Of a stretch of 64,000 bases of DNA, positions 24,706-33,743 are shown in pieces. The notes beneath the pieces were generated by a model. It saw only the letters and a list, made by a program, of their open reading frames with translations. It ran no database searches and had not been told where the DNA came from. Source of the DNA: JAPPHA01 sp963662815 (GTDB lineage: Bacteria; Pseudomonadota; Alphaproteobacteria; Rhodobacterales; Rhodobacteraceae); the NCBI GenBank assembly GCA_963662815.2, contig CAXXWA010000041.1, positions 62,001-126,000 of the forward strand, in the 5' to 3' direction. Numbering within the stretch: position 1 is the stretch's first letter; every line of letters starts with the position of its first letter. Both the position numbers and the translations under genes were made by a program.

Positions 24706-25866
24706 TTACTGTCCGGCGCTCAATCGCATCATCATCCTTCTGCCGGCGCCCGTGCGAACCCCGACGAATCCTTCCAGTTCCCTGTCAAGGCAAGGATCGC
24801 CGCTGTCCACGAACAGCTCCCCGCCGGCAAGCCGGGCAAGCTTGTCCTCGCTCGATATGATGATCAGATTGTCTCGTCCGATCCTGCGAATCAGCGCGGC
24901 GCCGATCTGCTGATTGCCGCGGCCGAGCACGTAGCCCTGTCCGCCGATCACGCCCAGTATGACGCTGGCAGGGCCCGAGCCGGCCGCCTTTTCGATTTCC
25001 GCCGAATCGAGATCGCGCCCGACCAGCTCGCGGTCCCGCACGACATCAGCTCCGAGAAGGGCTCCCTTCAGTCCAAGCGCGTCCAGCACCGCCTTTGCAG
25101 AGGTTCCCGGACCGATGACATAGGCCTGGCCCGGATTCATTCCTTCCGCGATTTCCGTTGCCGCCGACCTGACGGCGTCGTCGTGGGTGGCCGAACTGCG
25201 GACTTTCGGTCCCTGCAGGTGGCTGGCGATGCGCGGGCAGCGCGCGTAACCGTGGAGTTCGGCGCTCAATCGTCCCGACCTGTAGGCATCTTCGTCGATG
25301 TCCATCACCTCGGCGAGGAACGTGTGATTGCTGCCGAAGTCGGACCTGCCGCCGATCAGGTCGGCAAAGTCCCGCGCCACGTGACCGGCTGCCTCGGGAC
25401 TCGTCGCGAACGCGGCTGAGTACATCTTCACGCCGCAGGGTATGCCGATCAGCGGCACGCGGTCGCCGACCGCGGCAAGCAGGTCGCGCGCCGTGCCGTC
25501 GCCGCCGGAAAACAGGACAAGTCGTGCGCCTCTCCCTTCCATCGCCCGTGCAGCCGCGATCGTGTCCCGCGACGTTCCCGTGACGTCGCTTCCGTCTCCG
25601 GTTGCCGAGAACCGGATTCCCATGTCGTCAAGCAGGTTCCCGCCCGTTTCGCCGGGCCCTGCAATGAGACGGATTCCGTCCGGTCCTTCTGTTGCCGGGC
25701 GCAATGTCCGCAGGGTTCGCGCCGTGCGCTTTGCCGCAATCGGCAGTGCGCCGCGCGAGATCGCCTCCCGCAACACGTCGTCGCCATCGGTTCCCTTGAG
25801 CCCGACGCTGCCGCCCATGCCGGCTATCGGGTTGATCACGAGCCCGACCGCGACCTGTTCAGGCAT
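24706..25866 (-). CDS. ATP-NAD kinase / AcoX-like protein
   Basis: A 386-residue protein of the NAD-kinase-like superfamily. It opens with VGLVINPIAGMGGSVGLKGTDG and carries the diagnostic GGDGTARD at residues 121-128, then IGIPCGVKMYSAAFATSPEAAG, as in AcoX and ATP-NAD kinase family proteins. Related proteins occur in acetoin operons, where their role is unresolved. The gene overlaps the deacetylase-like gene by 8 bp, so the two are coupled. Its constant company with a split P-protein here suggests a cofactor or small-molecule kinase step in the same pathway. Confidence 0.8.
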   Translation of the reverse strand: MPEQVAVGLVINPIAGMGGSVGLKGTDGDDVLREAISRGALPIAAKRTARTLRTLRPATEGPDGIRLIAGPGETGGNLLDDMGIRFSATGDGSDVTGTSRDTIAAARAMEGRGARLVLFSGGDGTARDLLAAVGDRVPLIGIPCGVKMYSAAFATSPEAAGHVARDFADLIGGRSDFGSNHTFLAEVMDIDEDAYRSGRLSAELHGYARCPRIASHLQGPKVRSSATHDDAVRSAATEIAEGMNPGQAYVIGPGTSAKAVLDALGLKGALLGADVVRDRELVGRDLDSAEIEKAAGSGPASVILGVIGGQGYVLGRGNQQIGAALIRRIGRDNLIIISSEDKLARLAGGELFVDSGDPCLDRELEGFVGVRTGAGRRMMMRLSAGQ

Positions 25867-26752
25867 GCTGTTTCACATACGCCGCGATTTCGGCATGACT
25901 TGCGAACCAGACATCTCCCCTTGTCCTTGCATGAAGGATCAGCTCTTCGAGGATCCAAATTCGGGAACGGTAACCAATAACGAAAGGATGCATCACGAGC
26001 TGGAACAACCCGCCTTCATTGAACGCGCCGTCGAACTCGCGCCTGAAGATTCCGAACACGTCTTCGGGAGTGGCATGCGGCCGGGTTGCGGGCATCCGGT
26101 TGAACATCAGGTAGACGGCATCGTCACGCGACCAGTCAACCGGAACTTCGACCAGACCGCTTGGCTCGCCGTCGATCAGGATTTCATAGCAGGACTCGTC
26201 GGCCATCATTGAACTGTCGTAGGCAAGCCCGAGATCCCTGACGGCGCGCATCGTTCCGGGCCCGATGTCCCAGTTTGCAGAGCGGAAGCCGACCGGAGAA
26301 CTCCCGGTCGCATTTTCCAGCGTTTCGAAAGCGCGCAGCATCAACTCGCGCTCCTGTCGATACGACAGCCTGGAGTTGTTTTCGTGAATCCAGCCGTGCA
26401 AGGCGATCTCGTGACCGTGATCCCGAATGCGCCTGGGCTCGTCCGGATCAATCAGCGCGACCACGGCCGGCATGAAGAAACTCGCCTTCACGTCGTGGCT
26501 CGAAAGGCAGTCGAGTATGCGAGGCACGCCGACGCGGCGGCCGAATTCTCCCCACGCAAGCCGGCCGACAGACTGTCCTCCCGCGCCGAGTTCGAAGGCT
26601 TCGTGATCGCAATCGAAGGACAGGGCCACGGCTGTGCGAGCGCCGCCTGGCCAATTCGCGGGCTTCAACGGCCTGCCCGCGCGGACCTTGTTGATGGCTG
26701 CTCGCCATTCCGCTTCTTCCAGTTCCCAGGCGGGACGCCCATCTGAAGTCAT
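25859..26752 (-). CDS. Polysaccharide-deacetylase-family (NodB-fold) hydrolase
   Basis: A 297-residue cytoplasmic NodB-fold protein without a signal peptide. The metal/catalytic motif is VALSFDCDHEAFELG (Asp47 region). The second motif, GHEIALHGWIHENNSRL, supplies histidines, and GFRSANWDIGPGTM and LFQLVMHPFVIGYRSR complete the pocket. Members without signal peptides are often amidohydrolases for small cyclic amides or allantoin-like compounds (PuuE type) rather than polysaccharide deacetylases, and that reading suits this metabolic operon. ATG 26752 is 19 bp after the SnoaL gene; the longer frame to 26875 would overlap it. Confidence 0.82.
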   Translation of the reverse strand: MTSDGRPAWELEEAEWRAAINKVRAGRPLKPANWPGGARTAVALSFDCDHEAFELGAGGQSVGRLAWGEFGRRVGVPRILDCLSSHDVKASFFMPAVVALIDPDEPRRIRDHGHEIALHGWIHENNSRLSYRQERELMLRAFETLENATGSSPVGFRSANWDIGPGTMRAVRDLGLAYDSSMMADESCYEILIDGEPSGLVEVPVDWSRDDAVYLMFNRMPATRPHATPEDVFGIFRREFDGAFNEGGLFQLVMHPFVIGYRSRIWILEELILHARTRGDVWFASHAEIAAYVKQHA

Positions 26753-26771
26753 GCGCTCGACGCCCTCCCGT

Positions 26772-27287
26772 CTATTTCGGCTTCTTCGATGCCGGTCCGT
26801 CCACGTCCGGAGCGATCCAGCCGACAGGCGGCCCTTGCCGGTCCAGCGCATGGACCGGCACCTTGAATCCGGCATCGCTCCCGTTCATCACCATTCGGCG
26901 CCGGTGAATCAGCCAACGATCCGATCGGCAGACAAGCATGTCGAGATACTGGCCGAACATGGTGGCCGTGGAACCATCGGCTCGCTCGTGCCAGGCATGA
27001 ACATAACTTGTCGAGCGTGCAGTGTCCCGGTCGACGAAGTCGACAACCACGTTCGAAAGATGGTGCGACGTGCGCGTCCAGCGCCACATGCGTTCCAGCG
27101 ACTTGGCGAGGCGATCGCGTCCTTTCGATCTCAGGTTCGGGTTGTCGCCGTAGTCCACAACGCAATCCTCGGAAAACAGCCCGGCAAGCGCAGCCAGATC
27201 CATCCGATCGAGAAACACGCAATAGTTGATCAGCATCTGTTCGATCTGAAGGCGGTCATGGATGCGCCAGTTGTCCGAATCTGCCAT
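26772..27287 (-). CDS. SnoaL-like (NTF2-fold) protein
   Basis: A 171-residue protein with an NTF2-like cone fold: IEQMLINYCVFLDRMDLAALAGLFSEDCVVDYG at the start, then RTSHHLSNVVVDFVDRDTARSTSYVHAWH, and RWLIHRRRMVMNGS at the end. Such proteins act as small isomerases, dehydratases, cyclases or dioxygenase-type beta subunits. It is the second gene of the operon, 9 bp after the SDR, so it probably acts on the same intermediate. The function is not assignable from sequence. Confidence 0.78.
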   Translation of the reverse strand: MADSDNWRIHDRLQIEQMLINYCVFLDRMDLAALAGLFSEDCVVDYGDNPNLRSKGRDRLAKSLERMWRWTRTSHHLSNVVVDFVDRDTARSTSYVHAWHERADGSTATMFGQYLDMLVCRSDRWLIHRRRMVMNGSDAGFKVPVHALDRQGPPVGWIAPDVDGPASKKPK

Positions 27288-27296
27288 GAGACCTCG

Positions 27297-28073
27297 CTAA
27301 CGAATGTAGGTGGCGCCGTTCACGTCCAGGGTGGCGCCCGAAAGATGCTTCGAGTTGCCGCCGGCAAGGAAGGTCACCAGTTCGGCGACCTCGGATGGCG
27401 GCACCCACTCGCCTGTTGCAAGCGTTCCGGATACCATGTCTTCGCCACCCTGCAGAGCAGCAAAATCCTCGGACATCTTGGTCCGCACGATTCCCGGCGC
27501 GATGATGTGGCTCAGGATGTTGTCCTTCGCGTATCCCCGTGCGATGGACTTGGCGGCCGCGTGAATTGCGCCCTTCGAGGCGGCGTATGCCAGCATCGAG
27601 GGGTTGGTCACGCCCTGCTGGGCAACCCAGCTGGACATGGTGATCAAGACGCCGCCGCCTTGCTGCCGAAAATGCCGGATGGCGCAGCGCATCAAGAGCG
27701 CAGGCGCCTGAACGTTGACCTGCAACTGTGTTTTCCAGGCATGATGCCACTCGGCTTCGCCATCCTCGATCCCGCCGAACGGGATCATCGTTGCCGCATT
27801 CAGCACCAGCGTGTCGACGCGGCCCCAGATCGAGACGGCATCGCGCCACAGTTTTCCGACCGCTTTGCTCTTCCCGAAGTCCGCTGCAAGCAAGGCGCAG
27901 ATGCGATCGTCGTAGCCTTCGGCGACATCCATGGCTCCGGCAAGGTCCGACGGCCGCCCTCGATGATGCAGAATGACGCGGAACCGCGACTCTAGAAGGG
28001 ATCGGGCAATCGCCGAGCCGATGCCTTGCGAGGCGCCGGTCAGCAATACAACGCGGCCGTCCGATTCCGTCAT
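27297..28073 (-). CDS. Short-chain dehydrogenase/reductase, paralogue of the one at 11220-11987
   Basis: A 258-residue SDR, first gene of the minus-strand operon. It has TGASQGIG near the N terminus, LNAAT in place of NNAG, and the catalytic set in ITMSSWVAQQGVTNP and AYAASKGAI. The closing EWVPPSEVAELVTFLAG with HLSGATLDVNGATYIR is nearly the same as in its paralogue. ATG 28073 (MTESDGRVVLLTG) is preferred over ATG 28079. It probably oxidises or reduces a hydroxy/keto group in the pathway that ends with the split PLP enzyme. Confidence 0.85.
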   Translation of the reverse strand: MTESDGRVVLLTGASQGIGSAIARSLLESRFRVILHHRGRPSDLAGAMDVAEGYDDRICALLAADFGKSKAVGKLWRDAVSIWGRVDTLVLNAATMIPFGGIEDGEAEWHHAWKTQLQVNVQAPALLMRCAIRHFRQQGGGVLITMSSWVAQQGVTNPSMLAYAASKGAIHAAAKSIARGYAKDNILSHIIAPGIVRTKMSEDFAALQGGEDMVSGTLATGEWVPPSEVAELVTFLAGGNSKHLSGATLDVNGATYIR

Positions 28074-28705
28074 GCGCATTTCTCGACGTTCTGCTGCCAA
28101 TTGCCACACTTTCGGAAATGCGCCGGGACATCAAGGCGGTTGGCGGCTGCGTCCGCCCCCCAATCCAATGTCGGCGGAAGATTCGCGCGAGACGCGAAAT
28201 CAGGAATCCCGATGCCGCGACTCCCCGGGTACTGCCTTGCGGGTCGACGCACTGGCGCCGGTCCGGCACGCGCGCGCACCCGGCAAGGCCGCAGCCGCCG
28301 GCAATGCGGAATCTGGCTGGAGCGCGTGCGGACGCGGTTGGGCGTCCCTTGTGCCGCGCTCAAGGCGCTTCGTGCACCCATGCCGGTTCCGTCTCGTTCC
28401 GTTCCCTGCGCAAAATCGGGCGAGGGAAAGGCAGCCAGGGACTGGACGTCATTCTCCCCGCCGATGTCCTCGAACCCCGCTTCGCGAGCCAGCAGGCGGC
28501 GCCGTCTGCCCCGAGCCCTCGTCTCGCCGACGACATTGTCCGCCGGGCCGGCATGCTGACAAGGGCGCCATGACTCCCGGACCTCTTTCGGAAGATCGCG
28601 CGGGAATTGCGAACTGCGGGCGACGACGGTTTTCTGCCGTAGCGGGGAGAGCAGCGTCCAATCTCGTCTTCATCCGGGTTCGGCCGGCAGGGCGACTCCT
28701 GCGCG
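28074..28705. other. Intergenic region upstream of the split-GcvP operon
   Basis: About 630 bp without a recognisable gene. The right part adjoins the 3' end of the FMN reductase remnant. It should contain the promoter for the minus-strand operon, but no clear -35/-10 pair or operator was found by eye. Confidence 0.45.
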
Positions 28706-29262
28706 TCAGCCCGACTTTGGAACGCAACCGGCGAGCACAGCGCCAAGTGCCTCGATGTCTTCGGAGCGCGTCAATTCGCGCGCCTCGGCGTCCCATGCTT
28801 CGGACCAGCCGCCGATGCCGAGCTTGCCGCGAAGTTCGCCTCCGAATCGCGGCACCTGCGTTTCCTGGCTGGCGAGCACCCTTGCTCCGGCGCGGCGTCC
28901 CGGCGACGCGGACAGGATCACCATCGGCTTGCCTTGCCAAATCTTTGTTTCGATACGGCTCATCCAGTCAAAGATGTTTTCCAGGCCGCAGTGACGTAGC
29001 CGTTGTGCTCTGCAAAGGAAACCAGGAGCATGTCCGAAGAGCCGATCCGATCGAAGAACTTGTGCGCCAGTGCAGGAATTCCGCTCTCCCTTTCGCGGTC
29101 GATGGAAAAGATCTGCATTTCGTAGTCGGCGAGATTGAGGAAATCGATCTCAACCTCCGGGAGAAACTCGGTTTTGAGACGCTTGGAAGCGTGCTCGACG
29201 AGAGCGCGGTTGATCGAGTTGCGGCTGTTTGACGCCGCGAAAGCAAGTACTTTCAATGGCAT
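28706..29262 (-). pseudogene. NAD(P)H-dependent FMN reductase with a one-base frameshift
   Basis: From ATG 29262 (AAAGGA before it) the reading is a flavodoxin-like reductase: MPLKVLAFAASNSRNSINRA, then SSDMLLVSFAEHNGYVTAAWK, ending in TSLTG and a stop at 28960. The family continues after AAWK with NIFDW, and exactly this is present in another frame, followed by MSRIETKIWQGKPMVILSAS, then PGRRAGARVLASQ and the normal C terminus to 28706. The break is at an A-run (four As where five would restore the frame). The intact protein would be about 185 residues. It could be a true mutation, slippage-corrected expression or a sequencing error. Confidence 0.75.
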
Positions 29263-29560
29263 GTCCTTTGACAATCAGACAATCGTGATTCCCGGGCGAC
29301 GACGCCGAACGTTGAAGCGGTCAAGAATTCCCGCAACTGTTCTTCGCCGGCCTGAACCATGATTTTCCCGGTGGTCCCTGGCACGGTTTCGCCGGGTTTC
29401 GCGCCGCGGAGACATGTTTCTTCCTGGCGGTTTCCCCGGAGCGATATCGCTTCGGTTCCCGATTGTCACTTGCGCTTGAGCGGTTCGGAGGTCTACGATT
29501 CCGGCAAATCCATTCAATCTTCTCCAAGTCCACGGCGGATTCCGACTTCCGGACTGGACC

Positions 29561-31027
29561 ATGACAGGACTGGTCAGAATGCCGGACATGCTTGGAGAAA
29601 ACATTTCCTGTATCGACGCACAAGGCCTTGCGGCCCTGGAGTCCCGGTTGAGGGAGGACCTGGAGTTCCTCTGCTATCCCGGCAAGGACTGGATGCCGCC
29701 AACGCAGGGCGCGACCGACGTCGTCATCATCGGCGGCGGGATGTGCGGAATGGTTGCCTGGCTTGCCCTGAAAACCGGCGGCGTCTCGAACTTGCGGATG
29801 TTCGACCGCAACCCGGAGGGAAAGGAAGGGCCCTGGATCACCTATGCGCGGATGGAATCGCTGAGGTCGCCCAAACAGTTGACCGGTCCCGCCTTCGGCC
29901 TCGGAGCGTTGACGTTCCAGGCTTGGTACCGGGCGCAGTTCGGTTCGGTCGCCTGGGACCGGCTGTACAGGATTCCGCGGCCGATGTGGATGGACTACCT
30001 GTGCTGGTACCGCCGCGTCCTGAATATTCCGGTGGAAAACGGGGTATCGGTCGACCGCATCATTCCGGAAGGCGGCTTGCTTCGATTGCAGCTTTCGGGC
30101 GCGCCGGAGGACTCTGTCCTCACCCGCAAACTCGTCTTCGCGACGGGCCGCGAGGGCCTGGGCGTGCCCAACATACCCGAGTTCGCGCGCGGATTGTCCG
30201 GTCGCCTGTGCGCACACAGCGTCGATGACATCGACTTTGCCGCCCTTCGGGGCAAGCGCGTGGCGATTGTCGGCGTGGGCGCCACGGCCGTGGACAACGC
30301 CGCGGAGGCGCTGGAGCAGGGGGCCGCCGAGGTCCGGCATCTCATACGGCGGGACGAAATGCCCACGATCAACAAGATGATGGGGATCGGTAGCTATGGC
30401 TTCACCTGCGGCTTTCCGGAACTGCCTCCCGAGTGGCGCTGGCGGTTCATGCGATACTCGTTCATCACCCAGACGCCGCCGCCCCGCAACTCCGTCCTGC
30501 GCGTCAGCCGCCACGAGAACGCGTATTTTCATTTCGGTAAGGCCGTGACCGGGGCGGAGGAACGCAACGATGCGGTGCGCATCGCATTCGCGGACGGAAC
30601 AGCCCACGAGGCGGACTATCTGATCCTTGGCACCGGCTTCACCGTTGACCCGCCGACCAGGACCGAGTTCGGCGATGCGGCAGGAAACATCCTTCTTTGG
30701 GAACATGTCTACCAGCCGCCGCACGGCGAGGAATGTCCGGAACTCGGGCGCTTCCCCTACCTGCGGCCGGACTTCACCTTCCGCGAGGCGGTTCCGGGCA
30801 GGGCACCGTGGCTGAAGCACGTTTACTGCTTCAACTACGGGGCTACGGCGAGCCTCGGCAAGGTGAGCGGCGACATCCCTGCGGTATCTGACGGGGCGGC
30901 CTGGCTTGCTCGATCGATCGCCGCCGCACTCTATTGCGAGGACATCGACGCGCACTGGCAGGGATTGCAGGACTATGATGCGCCGGAACTCGCCGGGGAC
31001 GAATGGCAGGCAACCGGTCTCGAATGA
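29561..31027 (+). CDS. FAD/NAD(P)-binding flavoprotein, FMO-like monooxygenase
   Basis: A 488-residue flavoprotein. The FAD motif DVVIIGGGMCGMVAWLALK lies near residue 55, and the second nucleotide motif RVAIVGVGATAVDNAAEALE near residue 230. Between them is GPWITYARMESLRSPKQLTGP, a substrate block typical of lysine/ornithine N-hydroxylase or Baeyer-Villiger-like families. DYLILGTGFTVD marks the C-terminal flavin contact. About 50 extra residues precede the FAD motif. Start codons at 29561, 29579 and 29588 are all possible. It lies upstream of the opine-dehydrogenase-like gene in the same direction, separated by 365 bp. Confidence 0.78.
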   Translation: MTGLVRMPDMLGENISCIDAQGLAALESRLREDLEFLCYPGKDWMPPTQGATDVVIIGGGMCGMVAWLALKTGGVSNLRMFDRNPEGKEGPWITYARMESLRSPKQLTGPAFGLGALTFQAWYRAQFGSVAWDRLYRIPRPMWMDYLCWYRRVLNIPVENGVSVDRIIPEGGLLRLQLSGAPEDSVLTRKLVFATGREGLGVPNIPEFARGLSGRLCAHSVDDIDFAALRGKRVAIVGVGATAVDNAAEALEQGAAEVRHLIRRDEMPTINKMMGIGSYGFTCGFPELPPEWRWRFMRYSFITQTPPPRNSVLRVSRHENAYFHFGKAVTGAEERNDAVRIAFADGTAHEADYLILGTGFTVDPPTRTEFGDAAGNILLWEHVYQPPHGEECPELGRFPYLRPDFTFREAVPGRAPWLKHVYCFNYGATASLGKVSGDIPAVSDGAAWLARSIAAALYCEDIDAHWQGLQDYDAPELAGDEWQATGLE

Positions 31028-31392
31028 GATAGAGCGGCAGTTGCTTACTTCCGCCGAACTGCTTGCAGCTTTGGTTCGGCACAGGGCATCGCAGTGAGGA
31101 TTCGGACGAGGCCGCTTCCACCGCAGGAGACTCGAACGCCTGCAGTCCCGGCGGACAAGGGAATGCGATCCCGCTGCGAGCACGGCGGGTTGATACTGGC
31201 AGAATTCTGGGCGTTCGTGATAAAATGCCTTGGCCGGTTGACGGCTCCCGCCACCGGGTCGGGAATCGTCATGGGCAACTCGGTCCTGGCATGCGAGCGA
31301 CGCGCGGCGGTCAAGGCGGTGCGTTTGCCGTTGTACCGGTTGCAGGAAAAGCGGCCCGCATGGCCGGGCTTTGCGCTGGGAGGAGGTGTCGG
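31028..31392. other. Intergenic region before the opine-dehydrogenase operon
   Basis: No credible gene. A strong ribosome site GGGAGGAGGTG closes it (31378-31388). It presumably carries the promoter of the operon starting at 31393, but no clear boxes are visible. Confidence 0.45.
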
Positions 31393-32505
31393 TTGGCGAA
31401 CGTGCTGAGGGTTGGCATCGCTGGTGCAGGTTCCGTCGCCATGGGCACTGCGGCTCTCCTGCATATGAACGGGCATGAAACGATGCTCTGGTCGCCGTCC
31501 GGCAGAGGCACAGACGGGCTCGCCTGCAGCGCCGACCTGGTTGCAACCGGTGCAATCGAAACCGTGTTCCGTCCGCGCCTCGCACACGATGCGAAGGAAC
31601 TTGCCCGCGACAGCGATGTGCTAGTCCTCGCGCTCCCTGCCTACGGTCACAAGGCCGTCATGGACGCCTTGGCTGGGCATGTTCGCGATGCCCAGCACGT
31701 CATCATCTCCTCCCATGCATCGCTCGGTGCCATCTACCTGATGCAGCTGCTCGAAGCGCGCGGCGTCACGGCGCCGGTCACGGCCTGGGGCACGACCGCA
31801 GTCACCGGCCGGCGTCAGTCGGGCACCGAAGTCCGCGTCAACACGGTGCGCAGACTCATTGACCTCTGCACGGTACCGGAAAGCAGGTCGCAGGAGGGTC
31901 TCGCGCTCTGTCGGCGCCTCTTTGGAGACAGGTTCCAGCCGCGGGACGGGCTGCTTGCGATTTCGCTGTCGAATCTCAACCCGCAGAATCACATGGGCAT
32001 TGCCCTTGGCAACATGACGCGCATGGAGCGAGGAGAGTCATGGAGCCAAGGCGAAAACGTCACGCCGAACGTCGGACGCCTCCTGGAAGCGCTCGACGAA
32101 GAAAGGCGCGCGATCGCATCCGCGCTCGACCTCGAGGTGCGCACGATCTTCGAGCATTTTCACCTTTCGTTCCATGTGCCCGTCGCCTCGATTTCCGAAA
32201 TGAATCAGGCAATGCACGCCCAGGGAAGCGGCGGCACCGGCCCTGCGACGGCGAACAGCCGGTACGTGACCGAAGACGTGCCCTATGGGCTGGTGGTGAC
32301 GGCGGCGCTCGGCGAACTCGCGGGGCGGCCGGCCCGGCTGCACGACGCAGGGACCAAGATCCTGTCTGCGATGTACGGCCGCGACTTCGCGGCGGAAAAC
32401 GACTTGCTCAACGCGCTCGACCTTCAGCGCCGTGACCTGAACGACCTCAAACAGGCCGCCCGTACGGGCCTGTTGCGACAACTGGCCGAGGTTCCGGCCA
32501 ACTGA
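31393..32505 (+). CDS. Octopine/nopaline-dehydrogenase-family oxidoreductase
   Basis: A 370-residue NAD(P)-dependent opine-dehydrogenase-like protein. The nucleotide motif is VGIAGAGSVAMGTAALLHMNG. The NAD-binding domain continues with LARDSDVLVLALPAYGHKAV, and the C-terminal NAD/NADP octopine/nopaline domain has LSNLNPQNHMGIALGNMTRM and VTEDVPYGLVVTAALGELAG. Family members form or cleave opines (amino acid plus keto acid). The start is a TTG at 31393 with an excellent GGAGGAGGTG 6 bp upstream. It heads an operon with a polyamine-type importer (57 bp gap to the binding protein), so an imported opine-like secondary amine is a reasonable substrate guess. Confidence 0.83.
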   Translation: MANVLRVGIAGAGSVAMGTAALLHMNGHETMLWSPSGRGTDGLACSADLVATGAIETVFRPRLAHDAKELARDSDVLVLALPAYGHKAVMDALAGHVRDAQHVIISSHASLGAIYLMQLLEARGVTAPVTAWGTTAVTGRRQSGTEVRVNTVRRLIDLCTVPESRSQEGLALCRRLFGDRFQPRDGLLAISLSNLNPQNHMGIALGNMTRMERGESWSQGENVTPNVGRLLEALDEERRAIASALDLEVRTIFEHFHLSFHVPVASISEMNQAMHAQGSGGTGPATANSRYVTEDVPYGLVVTAALGELAGRPARLHDAGTKILSAMYGRDFAAENDLLNALDLQRRDLNDLKQAARTGLLRQLAEVPAN

Positions 32506-32561
32506 TCGCGCAAAGTACGGAAAACCGCTAGAATCGAAAAAACCAATACGGGAGACACGAC

Positions 32562-33668
32562 ATGAAAAGATCAAGCCTGAGCAGACGACGCTTTCTGGGC
32601 ACGACCGTCTTGGGAGCCGCCGCGCTTGCCAGCCCGGCGTATCTTCGCCGGGCTCATGCGCAGGGCGGCGAGGTGAATGTCTGGACCTATTCCAACTTCG
32701 TCCCCGACAGCTTTCGCGAGCAGTTCGAGACCGAAACCGGGATCAAGGTGAACATTCGGCTCGTCGACGACCAGGGCAAGCAGTTCAACCTGCTCGCCGC
32801 AGAGGCTCCGAATCCCACGGCCGACATCGTCACGGTGGCGGGACACAGGTTCCTGCAGTTCATAAGCAGCGAGCTCATTGCGCCTCTCGACACGGACAGG
32901 CTCGGCAACTGGGGCAACATCAATCCTACTTTCTCCGAGTCGGACTGGGCGACGATCGACGGCAGCAAGTGGGGCGCACCGATCCTCTCCGGCATGGAGA
33001 TACTCGCCTACAACAGCGATGTTGTCAGCGCCGAGGAAGCAAGATCCTGGGATGTCCTGTTCGCGGAAAAATACGCGAAGCAGACTGCCTACATCATACA
33101 GGACATGATGTCGATCATCATGCTCAAACTGGGATACGACGGGAACATGGTCGCCTATCTCGATGACCACGAGAAGGCGGCGGAGATCGTCGAAGAGGCG
33201 AAACAGTACCTGATCGACAGGAAACCGCTGGTTCGGAAGTACTACGACAGCGGCGCCGAAGTGCAGCAGATGTTCATCAACCAGGACATCGTCGTGGGGC
33301 ACGCCTGGAACGGTCCGATCGCGACGCTCATCAATGACGGCTTCCCGGTGGACATGACGATCCCGCAGGAAGGCTCCTACGGGTTCGTCTACACCTACAA
33401 CGTCGCCAACAATGCGCCTAACCAGGACAATGCCTACGCGTTCCTGGACGCGATCCTGGCATCATCCGAGATCGGGGCATCGATGACGCGCGCGTCCGGC
33501 TTCATCTCGACCTACAAGGGTGCGGCAGAGCACTTGACCGAGCTCGAGCGCAAGTCCACGGCTTTCACGGACGAGGAGCTTGCCGGACTCAGGTTCTTCC
33601 GGGCCGAAGCGAACGAGCTGAAATACGGTCTCGTCGATCCGGCCGTCGAAGCCATCAAGGCTGCCTGA
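32562..33668 (+). CDS. Spermidine/putrescine-type ABC importer binding protein (Tat-exported)
   Basis: A 368-residue periplasmic protein. It begins with a twin-arginine signal (SLSRRRFLGTTVLGAAALASP, cleavage after AHA), then EVNVWTYSNFVPDSFREQFETETGIKVN as in PotD/PotF. Other family blocks are GKQFNLLAAEAPNPTADIV, WGAPILSGMEILAYNSDVV and YGFVYTYNVANNAPNQDNAYAFLD. The ATG follows GGGAGACACGAC. Export through Tat implies folding in the cytoplasm. It binds a cationic amine or related small molecule; the neighbouring opine dehydrogenase suggests an opine. Confidence 0.87.
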   Translation: MKRSSLSRRRFLGTTVLGAAALASPAYLRRAHAQGGEVNVWTYSNFVPDSFREQFETETGIKVNIRLVDDQGKQFNLLAAEAPNPTADIVTVAGHRFLQFISSELIAPLDTDRLGNWGNINPTFSESDWATIDGSKWGAPILSGMEILAYNSDVVSAEEARSWDVLFAEKYAKQTAYIIQDMMSIIMLKLGYDGNMVAYLDDHEKAAEIVEEAKQYLIDRKPLVRKYYDSGAEVQQMFINQDIVVGHAWNGPIATLINDGFPVDMTIPQEGSYGFVYTYNVANNAPNQDNAYAFLDAILASSEIGASMTRASGFISTYKGAAEHLTELERKSTAFTDEELAGLRFFRAEANELKYGLVDPAVEAIKAA

Positions 33669-33680
33669 GCGCCTCCCGCG

Positions 33681-33712
33681 GCGCCCCGCCCGCCGTCGCG
33701 CGGGCGGGGCGC
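33681..33712 (+). promoter_or_regulatory. Very strong GC hairpin after the binding-protein gene
   Basis: GCGCCCCGCCCGC at 33681-33693 is followed by a 6-base loop CGTCGC and the exact complement GCGGGCGGGGCGC at 33700-33712. There is no U-tract. Its position between binding protein and permease fits an mRNA-stabilising or attenuating element. Confidence 0.75.
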
Positions 33713-33743
33713 GTGCGCGCGGGGCCGCAGGCAGGGACATCCG

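Noticed and set aside
29321..31585. Long minus-strand open frame of 754 codons
   Set aside because: It is antisense to the clear FMO-like flavoprotein, has no domain features and reflects GC-rich codon structure.
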